The notes below the pieces were generated by a model. It saw nothing but the letters and a program-made list of their open reading frames with translations. It had not been told where the DNA came from and did no database searches. From NCBI GenBank assembly GCA_963422775.4, contig CAUJSJ030000050.1:12805-76804 (forward strand): 64,000 nt of DNA, in the 5' to 3' direction. The DNA comes from Pelomonas sp963422775 (lineage in GTDB: Bacteria; Pseudomonadota; Gammaproteobacteria; Burkholderiales; Burkholderiaceae_C). Shown here in pieces: positions 17,070 to 26,072 of this stretch (its first letter is position 1; each line of letters starts with the position of its first letter). Made by a program: the position numbers and the translations under genes.

Positions 17070-18056
17070 TCACCAGTTCAGCACGATCTTGCCGATGTGC
17101 TGGTTCGATTCCATCAGCGCGTGCGCGTCTGCCGCTTGAGCGGCAGGCAGCTCGCGATAAATAACCGGCTTGATCTGGCCGGCTTCGATCAGCGGCCAGA
17201 CCTTGTCTCGCAGCGAACGCGCAAGGCCCGCCTTGAACGCCGCCGAGCGGGGGCGCAGTGTCGAGCCGGTGATCGTCACGCGCTTGCGCAGCACGAGGCC
17301 CGCATCGATCTCCGACTTCACGCCACCCTGCACTGCGATCAGCGCCAGGCGACCGTTTTCGGCCAACGCCTGCACACCGCGTCCGATGTAGTCGCCGGCC
17401 ACCATGTCAAGAATCACGTCGACACCGCGGCCACCGGTGGCGGCCTTGGCTTCCGCGACGAAGTCCTGTTCGCGGTAGTTCATCGCGACATCGGCGCCCA
17501 GCGCGAGGCAGGCTGTCGCTTTGTCAGCGCTGCCCACCGTCACCAGCACGCGAGCGCCGAACGCCTTGGCCATCTGGATGGCCGTCACGCCGATGCCGCT
17601 GCTGCCACCGTGGATCAACAGCGTCTCACCGGCTTGCAGGCCCACGCGGTCGAACACGTTTGCCCAGACCGTGAAGCAGGTTTCGGGCAGGCTTGCGGCT
17701 TGCGCCATCGTCCAGCCCACGGGGATCGGCAGGCATTGACCGACCGGCGCCGTACACAGTTCGGCATAGCCACCGCCGTTGACCAGCGCGCAAACCTTGT
17801 CGCCAATCGCGAAACCGGCTTCAACTAGCGCCGCCGCATCGCCGGAGACGATCTCACCCGCCACTTCCAGGCCAGGCAGGTCGCTGGCTCCGGGCGGCGG
17901 CGGATAGGCGCCCTTGCGTTGCAGCACGTCCGGCCGGTTGATGCCGGACGCGGCCACGCGGATCAGGCACTCGCCGGGCCCGGCCACCGGGTCCGGTCGC
18001 GAGACCAGCTCCAGCACTTCGGGCCCGCCGGGGCGGGTGATCGCAATGGCCTTCAT
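17070..18056 (-). CDS. NAD(P)H quinone oxidoreductase, zeta-crystallin/PIG3-type
   Basis: 328-aa medium-chain dehydrogenase/reductase without the zinc ligands of alcohol dehydrogenases. It has a GroES-like N-terminal domain (GPGECLIRVAASGINRPDVLQRKG), then a Rossmann domain with HGGSSGIGVTAIQMAKAFGA for NADPH binding. The family (PIG3-like) reduces quinones or related electrophiles; the physiological substrate cannot be read from sequence. It starts 23 bases after pnp on the same strand and may be co-transcribed with pnp and tpiA. Confidence 0.88.
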   Translation of the reverse strand: MKAIAITRPGGPEVLELVSRPDPVAGPGECLIRVAASGINRPDVLQRKGAYPPPPGASDLPGLEVAGEIVSGDAAALVEAGFAIGDKVCALVNGGGYAELCTAPVGQCLPIPVGWTMAQAASLPETCFTVWANVFDRVGLQAGETLLIHGGSSGIGVTAIQMAKAFGARVLVTVGSADKATACLALGADVAMNYREQDFVAEAKAATGGRGVDVILDMVAGDYIGRGVQALAENGRLALIAVQGGVKSEIDAGLVLRKRVTITGSTLRPRSAAFKAGLARSLRDKVWPLIEAGQIKPVIYRELPAAQAADAHALMESNQHIGKIVLNW

Positions 18057-18079
18057 CGCGGTTTCCTTGCGGCTTTGGC

Positions 18080-20236
18080 TTACTCGGCCGGCGCGTCGGG
18101 AGCGGCGGTCGGTGCGGCAACCGGTGCCGGTGCGGGCTGCTGATCACGATCGATCAGTGCCTTCATCGACAGCTTGATGCGGCCCTTCTCGTCCGTCTCC
18201 AGCACCTTGACCTTGACGATCTGGCCTTCGCTCAGGAAGTCGGTGACCTTCTCGACGCGCTGGTGGGCGATCTGGCTGATGTGCAGCAGGCCGTCCTTGC
18301 CGGGCAGCAGGTTCACGAGGGCGCCGAAGTCCAGGATCTTGACGATCGGACCTTCGTAGACCTTGCCGATTTCGACTTCGGCAGTGATCTCGGCGATGCG
18401 CTTCTTGGCCAGTTCGGCCTTGGCGCCGTCGGTCGAGGCGATGGTGATGGTGCCGTCTTCGCCGATGTCGATCGTGGTGCCGGTCTCTTCGGTCAGCGCA
18501 CGGATGGTGGCACCGCCCTTGCCGATGACGTCACGGATCTTCTCCGGGTTGATCTTCATCGTGTACAGGCGCGGCGCGAAGTCGCTGACTTCGGTGTTCG
18601 CCGTGGCCATCGCGCCGACCATCACGCCCAGGATGTGCAGGCGGGCTTCCTTGGCTTGCGCCAGTGCGACCTGCATGATTTCCTTGGTGATGCCCTGGAT
18701 CTTGATGTCCATCTGCAGCGCCGTGATGCCGGTCGTCGTGCCGGCCACCTTGAAGTCCATGTCGCCCAGGTGATCTTCGTCACCCAGGATGTCGGTCAGC
18801 ACGGCGAAGCGGTTGCCGTCCTTGATCAGGCCCATGGCGATGCCGGCCACGTGGGCCTTCATCGGCACGCCGGCGTCCATCAGTGCCAGGCAGCCGCCGC
18901 AGACCGAAGCCATCGACGAGGAGCCGTTGGACTCGGTGATCTCCGAGACCAGACGCACCGAGTAGGGGAAGTCTTCCTTGCTCGGCAGTGCGGCAATCAG
19001 CGCGCGCTTGGCGAGGCGGCCGTGGCCGATTTCGCGGCGCTTGGGGCTGCCGACACGACCCGTCTCGCCGGTGGCGAAGGGGGGCATGTTGTAGTGCATC
19101 ATGAAGCTGTCGGTGAACTCACCGGCCAGCGCGTCGATGCGCTGAGCGTCGCGGTCCGTGCCCAGCGTCGCGATGACCAGGGCCTGCGTCTCGCCACGCG
19201 TGAACAGTGCCGAGCCGTGGGTGCGCGGCAGCACGCCGTTGCGGATCTCGATGGGGCGCACGGTGCGGGTGTCGCGACCGTCGATGCGCGGCTCGCCGGC
19301 CAGGATCTGGCCACGCACGATGCCGGCTTCGATCTCGAACAGCAGACCCTCGACCTCCACCTTGTCGAACTCGACGCCTTCGCTCTTCAGCGCGGCAAAC
19401 ACGTTGGACGTGACCGTGCGGCAGGCTTGCGTGCGGGCTTGCTTGGAGCGGATCTGGTAGGCGGCCTTCAGGCCTTCTTCAGCCAGGGCCTTGACCTTGG
19501 CGATGAAGGGCTCGTTCTTGGCCGGTGCTTGCCAGTCCCAGGCCGGCTTGGCGGCATCACGCACCAGGTCGTTGATCGCAGCGATGGCCACATTGCCCTG
19601 CTCGTGGCCGTAGACCACGGCGCCCAGCATGATTTCTTCCGACAGGCCCGACGCTTCGGACTCGACCATCAGCACGGCGGCTTGCGTGCCAGCGACGATC
19701 AGGTCCATCTGGCTGTTGGCCAGCTCGGTCTTGCCCGGATTCAGGATGTACTCGCCGTTGACGTAGCCCACGCGCGCAGCGCCGATGGGGCCGTTGAACG
19801 GGATGCCGGAGATGGCCAGCGCGGCGGAGGTGCCGATCATGGCGGCGATGTCGGCCTGCACTTCAGGGTTCAGGCTCAGCACGTGGATGACGACCTGGAC
19901 TTCGTTGAAGAAGCCTTCCGGGAACAGCGGGCGGATCGGGCGGTCGATCAGGCGGCTGGTCAGCGTCTCCAGCTCGCTCGGGCGGCCTTCACGCTTGAAG
20001 AAGCTGCCGGGGATCTTGCCGGCGGCGTAGGTCTTCTCGAGGTAGTCGACGGTCAGCGGGAAGAAGTCCTGGCCGGCCTTGGCTTCGGTCTTGGCGACCA
20101 CGGTGGCCAGCACCACGGTGCCTTCGATGCTCACGACCACGGCGCCCGTGGACTGACGTGCGATTTCGCCGGTCTCGAGCGTGACCTGGTGGTTGCCCCA
20201 CTGGAAGCTCTTGGTGACCTTGTTGAACAAACTCAT
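18080..20236 (-). CDS. pnp: Polyribonucleotide nucleotidyltransferase (PNPase)
   Basis: 718-aa phosphorolytic 3'-5' exoribonuclease of the RNA degradosome. Domain order is RNase PH-1 (residues ~10-145), an alpha-helical linker, RNase PH-2 (~310-540, with the GDxDHLGDMDFKVAGT-like catalytic segment), KH (~550-610, GKGGATIRALTEETG) and S1 (~618-690), ending in an Ala/Pro-rich tail. The ATG at 20236 (MSLFNKVTKSF) has a strong upstream AGGAGAAG ribosome binding site. It follows rpsO in the widespread rpsO-pnp order; the leader contains a large hairpin suggesting RNase III/PNPase autocontrol as in E. coli. Confidence 0.97.
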   Translation of the reverse strand: MSLFNKVTKSFQWGNHQVTLETGEIARQSTGAVVVSIEGTVVLATVVAKTEAKAGQDFFPLTVDYLEKTYAAGKIPGSFFKREGRPSELETLTSRLIDRPIRPLFPEGFFNEVQVVIHVLSLNPEVQADIAAMIGTSAALAISGIPFNGPIGAARVGYVNGEYILNPGKTELANSQMDLIVAGTQAAVLMVESEASGLSEEIMLGAVVYGHEQGNVAIAAINDLVRDAAKPAWDWQAPAKNEPFIAKVKALAEEGLKAAYQIRSKQARTQACRTVTSNVFAALKSEGVEFDKVEVEGLLFEIEAGIVRGQILAGEPRIDGRDTRTVRPIEIRNGVLPRTHGSALFTRGETQALVIATLGTDRDAQRIDALAGEFTDSFMMHYNMPPFATGETGRVGSPKRREIGHGRLAKRALIAALPSKEDFPYSVRLVSEITESNGSSSMASVCGGCLALMDAGVPMKAHVAGIAMGLIKDGNRFAVLTDILGDEDHLGDMDFKVAGTTTGITALQMDIKIQGITKEIMQVALAQAKEARLHILGVMVGAMATANTEVSDFAPRLYTMKINPEKIRDVIGKGGATIRALTEETGTTIDIGEDGTITIASTDGAKAELAKKRIAEITAEVEIGKVYEGPIVKILDFGALVNLLPGKDGLLHISQIAHQRVEKVTDFLSEGQIVKVKVLETDEKGRIKLSMKALIDRDQQPAPAPVAAPTAAPDAPAE

Positions 20237-20324
20237 GCTCTTCTCCTGGTTGTTGGACGCCGCCGTCACGCGACGGGGGCGTCAGGGGAAACCGGGGAAC
20301 GATGCTGGGTTTGGCTGCGATGCC

Positions 20325-20358
20325 ATTCCAACGAGACTCGGTCGAGTCGCCTTGGAAT
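20325..20358 (-). promoter_or_regulatory. pnp leader hairpin
   Basis: ATTCCAA (20325-20331) pairs with TTGGAAT (20352-20358), and inside it GACTC (20335-20339) pairs with GAGTC (20344-20348) around a GGTC loop. The structure is ~90 bases upstream of the pnp start. By analogy with E. coli, where RNase III cleaves a pnp leader stem and PNPase then destabilises its own mRNA, it may be an autoregulatory site. Confidence 0.5.
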
Positions 20359-20404
20359 GACACATCGATGCCACTTCAGCCTGGCTCCGCGGTAGATGGA
20401 CAAA

Positions 20405-20438
20405 GAGCCTGTACTGGGCTTGAGGACCAGACAGGCTC
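20405..20438 (-). terminator. Hairpin after rpsO (terminator or processing site)
   Basis: GAGCCTGT (20405-20412) pairs with ACAGGCTC (20431-20438), and CTGG/CCAG extend the stem inward. It begins 19 bases after the rpsO stop. There is no long T-run on the minus strand, so it could be a partial terminator with read-through into pnp, or an mRNA processing site. Confidence 0.45.
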
Positions 20439-20456
20439 CGTGTCGGATTGGGCGAA

Positions 20457-20723
20457 TTACTTGCGCAGGCCGAGCTTGCCGATCAGCGCGACGTAGCGGC
20501 TGGAATCGATGCGCTTCAGGTAGGCCAGCAGGCTCTTGCGCGTGTTGACCATCTTCAGCAGACCGCGGCGACCGTGGTGGTCCTTGGCGTGGGTCTTGAA
20601 GTGGGGGGTCAGATCGTTGATGCGGGCAGTCAGCAGGGCAACCTGGACTTCGGGCGAGCCGGTGTCATTGGCGCTGCGGGCATTGGCCTTGACGATCTCG
20701 GCCTTCTTTTCGGCGATGGACAT
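20457..20723 (-). CDS. rpsO: 30S ribosomal protein S15
   Basis: 88-aa primary rRNA-binding protein of the small-subunit central domain. It has the family signature TGSPEVQVALLTARINDLTPHF and the basic HAKDHHGRRGLLKMVNTRK stretch that contacts 16S rRNA helices. ATG at 20723 with GGAAAA upstream. Located before pnp in the standard order, with a promoter and a hairpin-containing leader of about 165 bases upstream. Confidence 0.98.
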   Translation of the reverse strand: MSIAEKKAEIVKANARSANDTGSPEVQVALLTARINDLTPHFKTHAKDHHGRRGLLKMVNTRKSLLAYLKRIDSSRYVALIGKLGLRK

Positions 20724-20786
20724 TTGTTTTCCAAAAGGTTTCGGAAGTCCGGCCGGGCGAGACGCAACTAGGGGCGCTGCCGCAGA

Positions 20787-20824
20787 CGGTTTCCGGGGTT
20801 GACTTGCGGACACGGGGGAAACCG
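20787..20824 (-). promoter_or_regulatory. Candidate S15 autoregulatory leader hairpin
   Basis: CGGTTTCC (20787-20794) and GGAAACCG (20817-20824) form a perfect 8-bp stem in the rpsO leader, 64-101 bases before the start codon. S15 represses its own translation by binding leader RNA in several bacteria with unrelated leader structures; this stem is the only evident candidate here. Confidence 0.4.
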
Positions 20825-20895
20825 CCCCGAGCCGTGCTATCGCTCTACTTGCGTTGAGCCTGCTCTGCACACCCTGCGGCGCGCAAAACCTGCGG

Positions 20896-20924
20896 ATTCT
20901 AGCGCAAAGCTTGAACCCGGCCAA
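20896..20924 (-). promoter_or_regulatory. Sigma-70-type promoter for rpsO-pnp
   Basis: On the minus strand TTGGCC (20919-20924) and TAGAAT (20896-20901) are separated by exactly 17 bases, giving a start near 20889. The rest of the 399-base interval between rpsO and hsp20 holds the leader hairpin and the opposing sigma-32-type promoter; I see no gene in it. Confidence 0.6.
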
Positions 20925-21035
20925 AGCAGGACAGGCCAAGCGTGCGGACATGTGGCCGGCTGCTGCGGGTTTCAAGAGCCCCGACCGCCCTGCCCCACAA
21001 ATGCGTGACTTCTCTGCGCTGGCGCGCAACCCGCT

Positions 21036-21063
21036 CTTGAAGCGCCCACGCATCGCCACATCT
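21036..21063 (+). promoter_or_regulatory. Heat-shock (sigma-32) type promoter for hsp20
   Basis: CTTGAAG (21036-21042), 13 bases, then CCACATCT (21056-21063). The sigma-32 consensus is CTTGAAA, 11-16 bases, CCCCATNT, so only one base departs from consensus in each element. It lies 60 bases upstream of the hsp20 start codon, as expected for a heat-shock gene. Confidence 0.7.
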
Positions 21064-21122
21064 TTCGGTCATCGGGTGCTGCTCCCGACTGGTTCAGCAG
21101 CGCAAGCCAACGGAGTCTCACC

Positions 21123-21518
21123 ATGTTCTATCTGACCCATCCCCGCCACGTCGCCCGCGTCCTGCGCCAGTTCGACGCTGAAGCCGAAGCCACCCGTACC
21201 CCGGCCCTGGACGTCAGTGAGGACGACAAGGGCTACCGCGTCACTGTCGACATGCCCGGCGTGGCCAAGGAAGCCGTCAAGGTCCGCGTCGAAGGCCGCC
21301 GCGTGCAGGTCGAAACCGTGACCGAAGAGGCCGCGGCACCGACCGATGGCTCCCGCGTGCTCTACCGGGAGCGCCGCGCTGCCCGCTATGCCCGCAGCTT
21401 CTCGCTGCCCGCCGAGATCGATCAGGGCCAATCGCAAGCCCGCTTCGAGAACGGTGTGCTGACGCTGGACCTGGTGAAGCGCGTCGCCGACAACGGCGGC
21501 GAGCTGACTATCAACTAA
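21123..21518 (+). CDS. Small heat-shock protein, Hsp20/alpha-crystallin family
   Basis: 131-aa ATP-independent holdase. The alpha-crystallin domain spans ~residues 28-125, with PALDVSEDDKGYRVTVDMPGV near its start and the hallmark SQARFENGVLTLDLVK near its end. The N-terminal arm is short (~27 residues) and the C-terminal tail ends ELTIN, lacking an obvious I-x-I/V anchoring motif. GGAG precedes the ATG. It is the only plus-strand gene for 10 kb on either side and converges on tsaD with a 4-base overlap of stop codons. Confidence 0.92.
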   Translation: MFYLTHPRHVARVLRQFDAEAEATRTPALDVSEDDKGYRVTVDMPGVAKEAVKVRVEGRRVQVETVTEEAAAPTDGSRVLYRERRAARYARSFSLPAEIDQGQSQARFENGVLTLDLVKRVADNGGELTIN

Positions 21519-22558
21519 GCAGCGACGAGATCCCAGCGCGGGCGGACTTCAAAACCGCCGTCGCGCCTGGGCATCGCTGAGCCGCGCTGCACACGCAGCG
21601 CGGCCGCCATCGCGATCATGGCGCCGTTGTCGGTGCACAGCGACAACTCAGGGTAGTGCACGCGCACGCCCCGCTTGGCGCAGGCATCGTTCAGTTGCTC
21701 GCGCAGCCTGGCGTTCGCGCCCACACCGCCGGCGACGACGAGGCGCTTCAAGCCGGTCATCTTCAAGGCCAGCAGCGACTTCTTCAGCAGCACTTCGACG
21801 ATGGCTTGCTGAGTCGACGCAGCAAGGTCGGCTTTGGTTTGCTCGCATGGTGAGTCGCCGATCTTCTTCACTTGCGTCAGCACCGCCGTCTTCAGGCCGG
21901 CGAAGCTGAAGTCCGGCTTGCCGCTGTGCAGCAGCGGCCGCGGCAGCGCGAAGGCATCCGGGTTGCCGAACTCGGCCATGCGCGCGAGGTGCGGGCCGCC
22001 AGGGTAAGGCAGGCCGAGTAGCTTGGCGCTCTTGTCGAAGGCCTCGCCGGCTGCGTCGTCGATGGTCTCGCCCAGCATTTCGTAGCTGCCAACGTCGTCC
22101 ACGCGCATCAGCTGCGTGTGGCCGCCGCTGACCAACAGCGCGACGAAGGGGAACTCCGGCGGGTCGACCGACAGAAAGGGCGACAGCAGGTGCCCTTCGA
22201 GGTGATGGACGGGCAGCGCCGGCACGTCGAGCGCTGCAGCCAGCGAGACGGCCACACCGGCGCCGACGAGCAGCGCACCCGCGAGGCCGGGGCCCTGCGT
22301 GTAGGCGATCAGGTCGATGTCCTGCAGCGCGAGGCCGGCCTGCGACAACACTTCGCGCGTCAGCGGCAGCACGCGGCGCACGTGGTCGCGTGACGCCAAC
22401 TCGGGCACGACGCCGCCGTAGGCCTGGTGCATCACGATCTGGCTGTGCAGCGCCTGCGCCAGCAGCTTCGGCGGCGCGTCACCCATCACCTCGACAAGCG
22501 CAACCCCGGTTTCGTCGCAGGACGATTCGAAACCCAGGATGCGCTGGACTGAACTCAC
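21515..22558 (-). CDS. tsaD: tRNA N6-adenosine threonylcarbamoyltransferase TsaD
   Basis: 347-aa ASKHA-fold enzyme that, with TsaB/TsaE, transfers threonylcarbamoyl to A37 of ANN-decoding tRNAs. It shows ILGFESSCDETGVALVE at the N-terminus, the metal-binding HQAYGGVVPELASRDH, and the nucleotide-binding VAGGVGANARLREQL. The start overlaps the fdx stop (ATGA), so tsaD is the last gene of the hscBA-fdx cluster. Its 3' end overlaps that of hsp20 by 4 bases. Confidence 0.96.
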   Translation of the reverse strand: MSSVQRILGFESSCDETGVALVEVMGDAPPKLLAQALHSQIVMHQAYGGVVPELASRDHVRRVLPLTREVLSQAGLALQDIDLIAYTQGPGLAGALLVGAGVAVSLAAALDVPALPVHHLEGHLLSPFLSVDPPEFPFVALLVSGGHTQLMRVDDVGSYEMLGETIDDAAGEAFDKSAKLLGLPYPGGPHLARMAEFGNPDAFALPRPLLHSGKPDFSFAGLKTAVLTQVKKIGDSPCEQTKADLAASTQQAIVEVLLKKSLLALKMTGLKRLVVAGGVGANARLREQLNDACAKRGVRVHYPELSLCTDNGAMIAMAAALRVQRGSAMPRRDGGFEVRPRWDLVAA

Positions 22559-22893
22559 TTGCCTTCCTTGGCGTGGTTGATCGAGTACTTGGGGATCTCG
22601 ACCGTGACGTCCTGCTGACGCAGCAACGCCTGGCAGGACAAGCGCGAATCGGGCTCCAGTCCCCAGGCGCGGTCGAGCATGTCCTCTTCATCCTCTTCCA
22701 TCTCGCTCAGCGACCGGCCGCCCTCACGCACGATGACGTGGCAGGTCGTGCAGGCGCAGACCTGGTCGCAGGCGTGCTCGATGTGGATGTCGTTGGCCAG
22801 CAGCGCTTCGCAGATCGACGTGCCGGGCGCCGCCGTGATGCTGGCGCCGTCGGGGCAGTACTCGGCGTGCGGGAGGATCTTGATGACGGGCAT
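22555..22893 (-). CDS. fdx: ISC-system [2Fe-2S] ferredoxin
   Basis: 112-aa adrenodoxin-type ferredoxin that supplies electrons for cluster assembly on IscU. Cysteine ligands are in ACDQVCACTTCHVIV and SCQALL. An acidic helix (SEMEEDEEDMLDRAWGLE) matches the partner-binding region of the family. Start ATG at 22893 (MPVIKILPHAEYC), 8 bases after hscA. No iscX follows; tsaD does. Confidence 0.95.
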   Translation of the reverse strand: MPVIKILPHAEYCPDGASITAAPGTSICEALLANDIHIEHACDQVCACTTCHVIVREGGRSLSEMEEDEEDMLDRAWGLEPDSRLSCQALLRQQDVTVEIPKYSINHAKEGK

Positions 22894-22901
22894 GGCATTT
22901 C

Positions 22902-24746
<1,845 letters not shown>

Positions 24747-24749
24747 GGG

Positions 24750-25268
24750 TCAGGAATCAATGGCGGCGAGGCGCTGGTCAATGTCGGCACGGAAGCGCTG
24801 GATGAACATCAGCGCGCGGACCTGGGACGCGGCGGCCTTGGCATCGCCGGCTTCGTCGAGCAACCTTTGCACGACGGCAAGTGCGGTGGTTTCGGCCTGC
24901 GCCGCGGCGTCGTCCAACGACTGCAGCGCGACTTCGCCATCGGCGTCGTCGAGGGCCTCGCGCCATTCCATCTGCTGCATCAGGAAGGCGGCGGGCATCT
25001 GCGTGTTGTTCTCGGCCTGAACGGGGGCGCCACGCAGCTCACACAGGTAAGCCGCGCGCCTGAGCGGCTCGCGCAGGCGCTGGTAAGCCTCGTTGACACG
25101 CATGGCCCATTGCATGGCCACGCGCTGGGCGGCAGCACCCTCGGCGGCGAAGCGGTCGGGATGGACTTCGGCCTGCAGCGACTTCCAGCGCGCGTCGATG
25201 TCGGCGCGCACCTGGGCCTGCTGTTCAGGCAGGCCGAAGAGCTGGAAGTCGTTGTCGGTCAGGCGCAT
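24750..25268 (-). CDS. hscB: Fe-S assembly co-chaperone HscB
   Basis: 172-aa J-domain protein delivering IscU to HscA and stimulating its ATPase. The J domain at residues ~1-75 has the HPD motif (AEVHPDRFAAEG), and the C-terminal three-helix IscU-binding domain follows. ATG at 25268 (MRLTDNDFQLFGLP) was chosen by family N-terminus. Separated from iscA by 60 bases containing a terminator-like hairpin. Confidence 0.95.
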   Translation of the reverse strand: MRLTDNDFQLFGLPEQQAQVRADIDARWKSLQAEVHPDRFAAEGAAAQRVAMQWAMRVNEAYQRLREPLRRAAYLCELRGAPVQAENNTQMPAAFLMQQMEWREALDDADGEVALQSLDDAAAQAETTALAVVQRLLDEAGDAKAAASQVRALMFIQRFRADIDQRLAAIDS

Positions 25269-25276
25269 GGCGAGGT

Positions 25277-25309
25277 GAAAAAGCAAAAGGCGCGGTTCAC
25301 ACCGCGCCT
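25277..25309 (-). terminator. Intrinsic terminator/attenuator between iscA and hscB
   Basis: On the minus strand AGGCGCGGT (25309-25301) pairs perfectly over 9 bp with ACCGCGCCT (25296-25288) around a 4-base loop, followed by TTTTGCTTTTT. This is a good rho-independent terminator placed inside what is usually one isc operon. Confidence 0.7.
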
Positions 25310-25328
25310 GTCGTCAGGTCAGCGAGTT

Positions 25329-25652
25329 TCAGACACGGAAGGACTCGCCACAGCCGCACTTGTCTTTCTCGCGCGGGTTGCGGAACTTGAAGCCTTCGTT
25401 CAGGCCTTCGCGGACGAAGTCCAGTTCGGTGCCGTCGAGGTAGGGCAGGCTCTTGGGATCGATGAGGATCTTGACCTCGTGGCCTTCGAAGATCACGTCT
25501 TCAGGCGCCACGTCATCGGCGTATTCCAGCTTGTAGGCCAGGCCCGAGCAGCCCGTCGTCTTCACGCCCAGGCGAACGCCCACGCCCTTGCCGCGCTTGG
25601 CGATGTAGCGCTTGACGTGGCGGGCGGCGGCTTCAGTGAGCGTGACGGACAT
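25329..25652 (-). CDS. iscA: Iron-sulfur cluster assembly protein IscA
   Basis: 107-aa A-type carrier protein for Fe or Fe-S delivery. The three conserved cysteines are present in TTGCSGLAY and CGCGESF near the C-terminus. Length is normal. It begins one base after the iscU stop and is the last gene before the terminator-like hairpin. Confidence 0.96.
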   Translation of the reverse strand: MSVTLTEAAARHVKRYIAKRGKGVGVRLGVKTTGCSGLAYKLEYADDVAPEDVIFEGHEVKILIDPKSLPYLDGTELDFVREGLNEGFKFRNPREKDKCGCGESFRV

Positions 25653-25653
25653 G

Positions 25654-26040
25654 TCAGTTGGCGTGCTTGGCGCGGTAGTCGTCCACGGCCGCCTTGATGG
25701 CGTCTTCGGCCAGGATGGAGCAGTGGATCTTGACCGGCGGCAGCGCCAGCTCTTCGGCGATCTGCGTGTTCTTGATCGTCAGCGCTTCGTCCAGACTCTT
25801 GCCCTTGACCCATTCGGTCACCAGGGAGCTGGAAGCGATGGCCGAGCCACAGCCGTAGGTCTTGAACTTGGCGTCCTCGATGAGACCGGTCGCCGGGTTG
25901 ACCTTGATCTGCAGCTTCATCACGTCGCCGCAGGCCGGCGCACCGACCATGCCGGTGCCGACGTCCTCGTCGCCGTTGTCGAACTTGCCGACGTTGCGGG
26001 GGTTTTCGTAGTGGTCAACGACCTTTTCGCTGTATGCCAT
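25654..26040 (-). CDS. iscU: Fe-S cluster scaffold IscU
   Basis: 128-aa scaffold on which [2Fe-2S] clusters are built. The three ligand cysteines are in GAPACGDVMKLQ, TYGCGSAIASSS and IHCSILAEDAI, and the HscA-recognition motif LPPVK precedes the last. It lies 32 bases after iscS. Confidence 0.97.
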   Translation of the reverse strand: MAYSEKVVDHYENPRNVGKFDNGDEDVGTGMVGAPACGDVMKLQIKVNPATGLIEDAKFKTYGCGSAIASSSLVTEWVKGKSLDEALTIKNTQIAEELALPPVKIHCSILAEDAIKAAVDDYRAKHAN

Positions 26041-26072
26041 GGTGTTCTCCTGAATCGACGATCAATGGGCGA

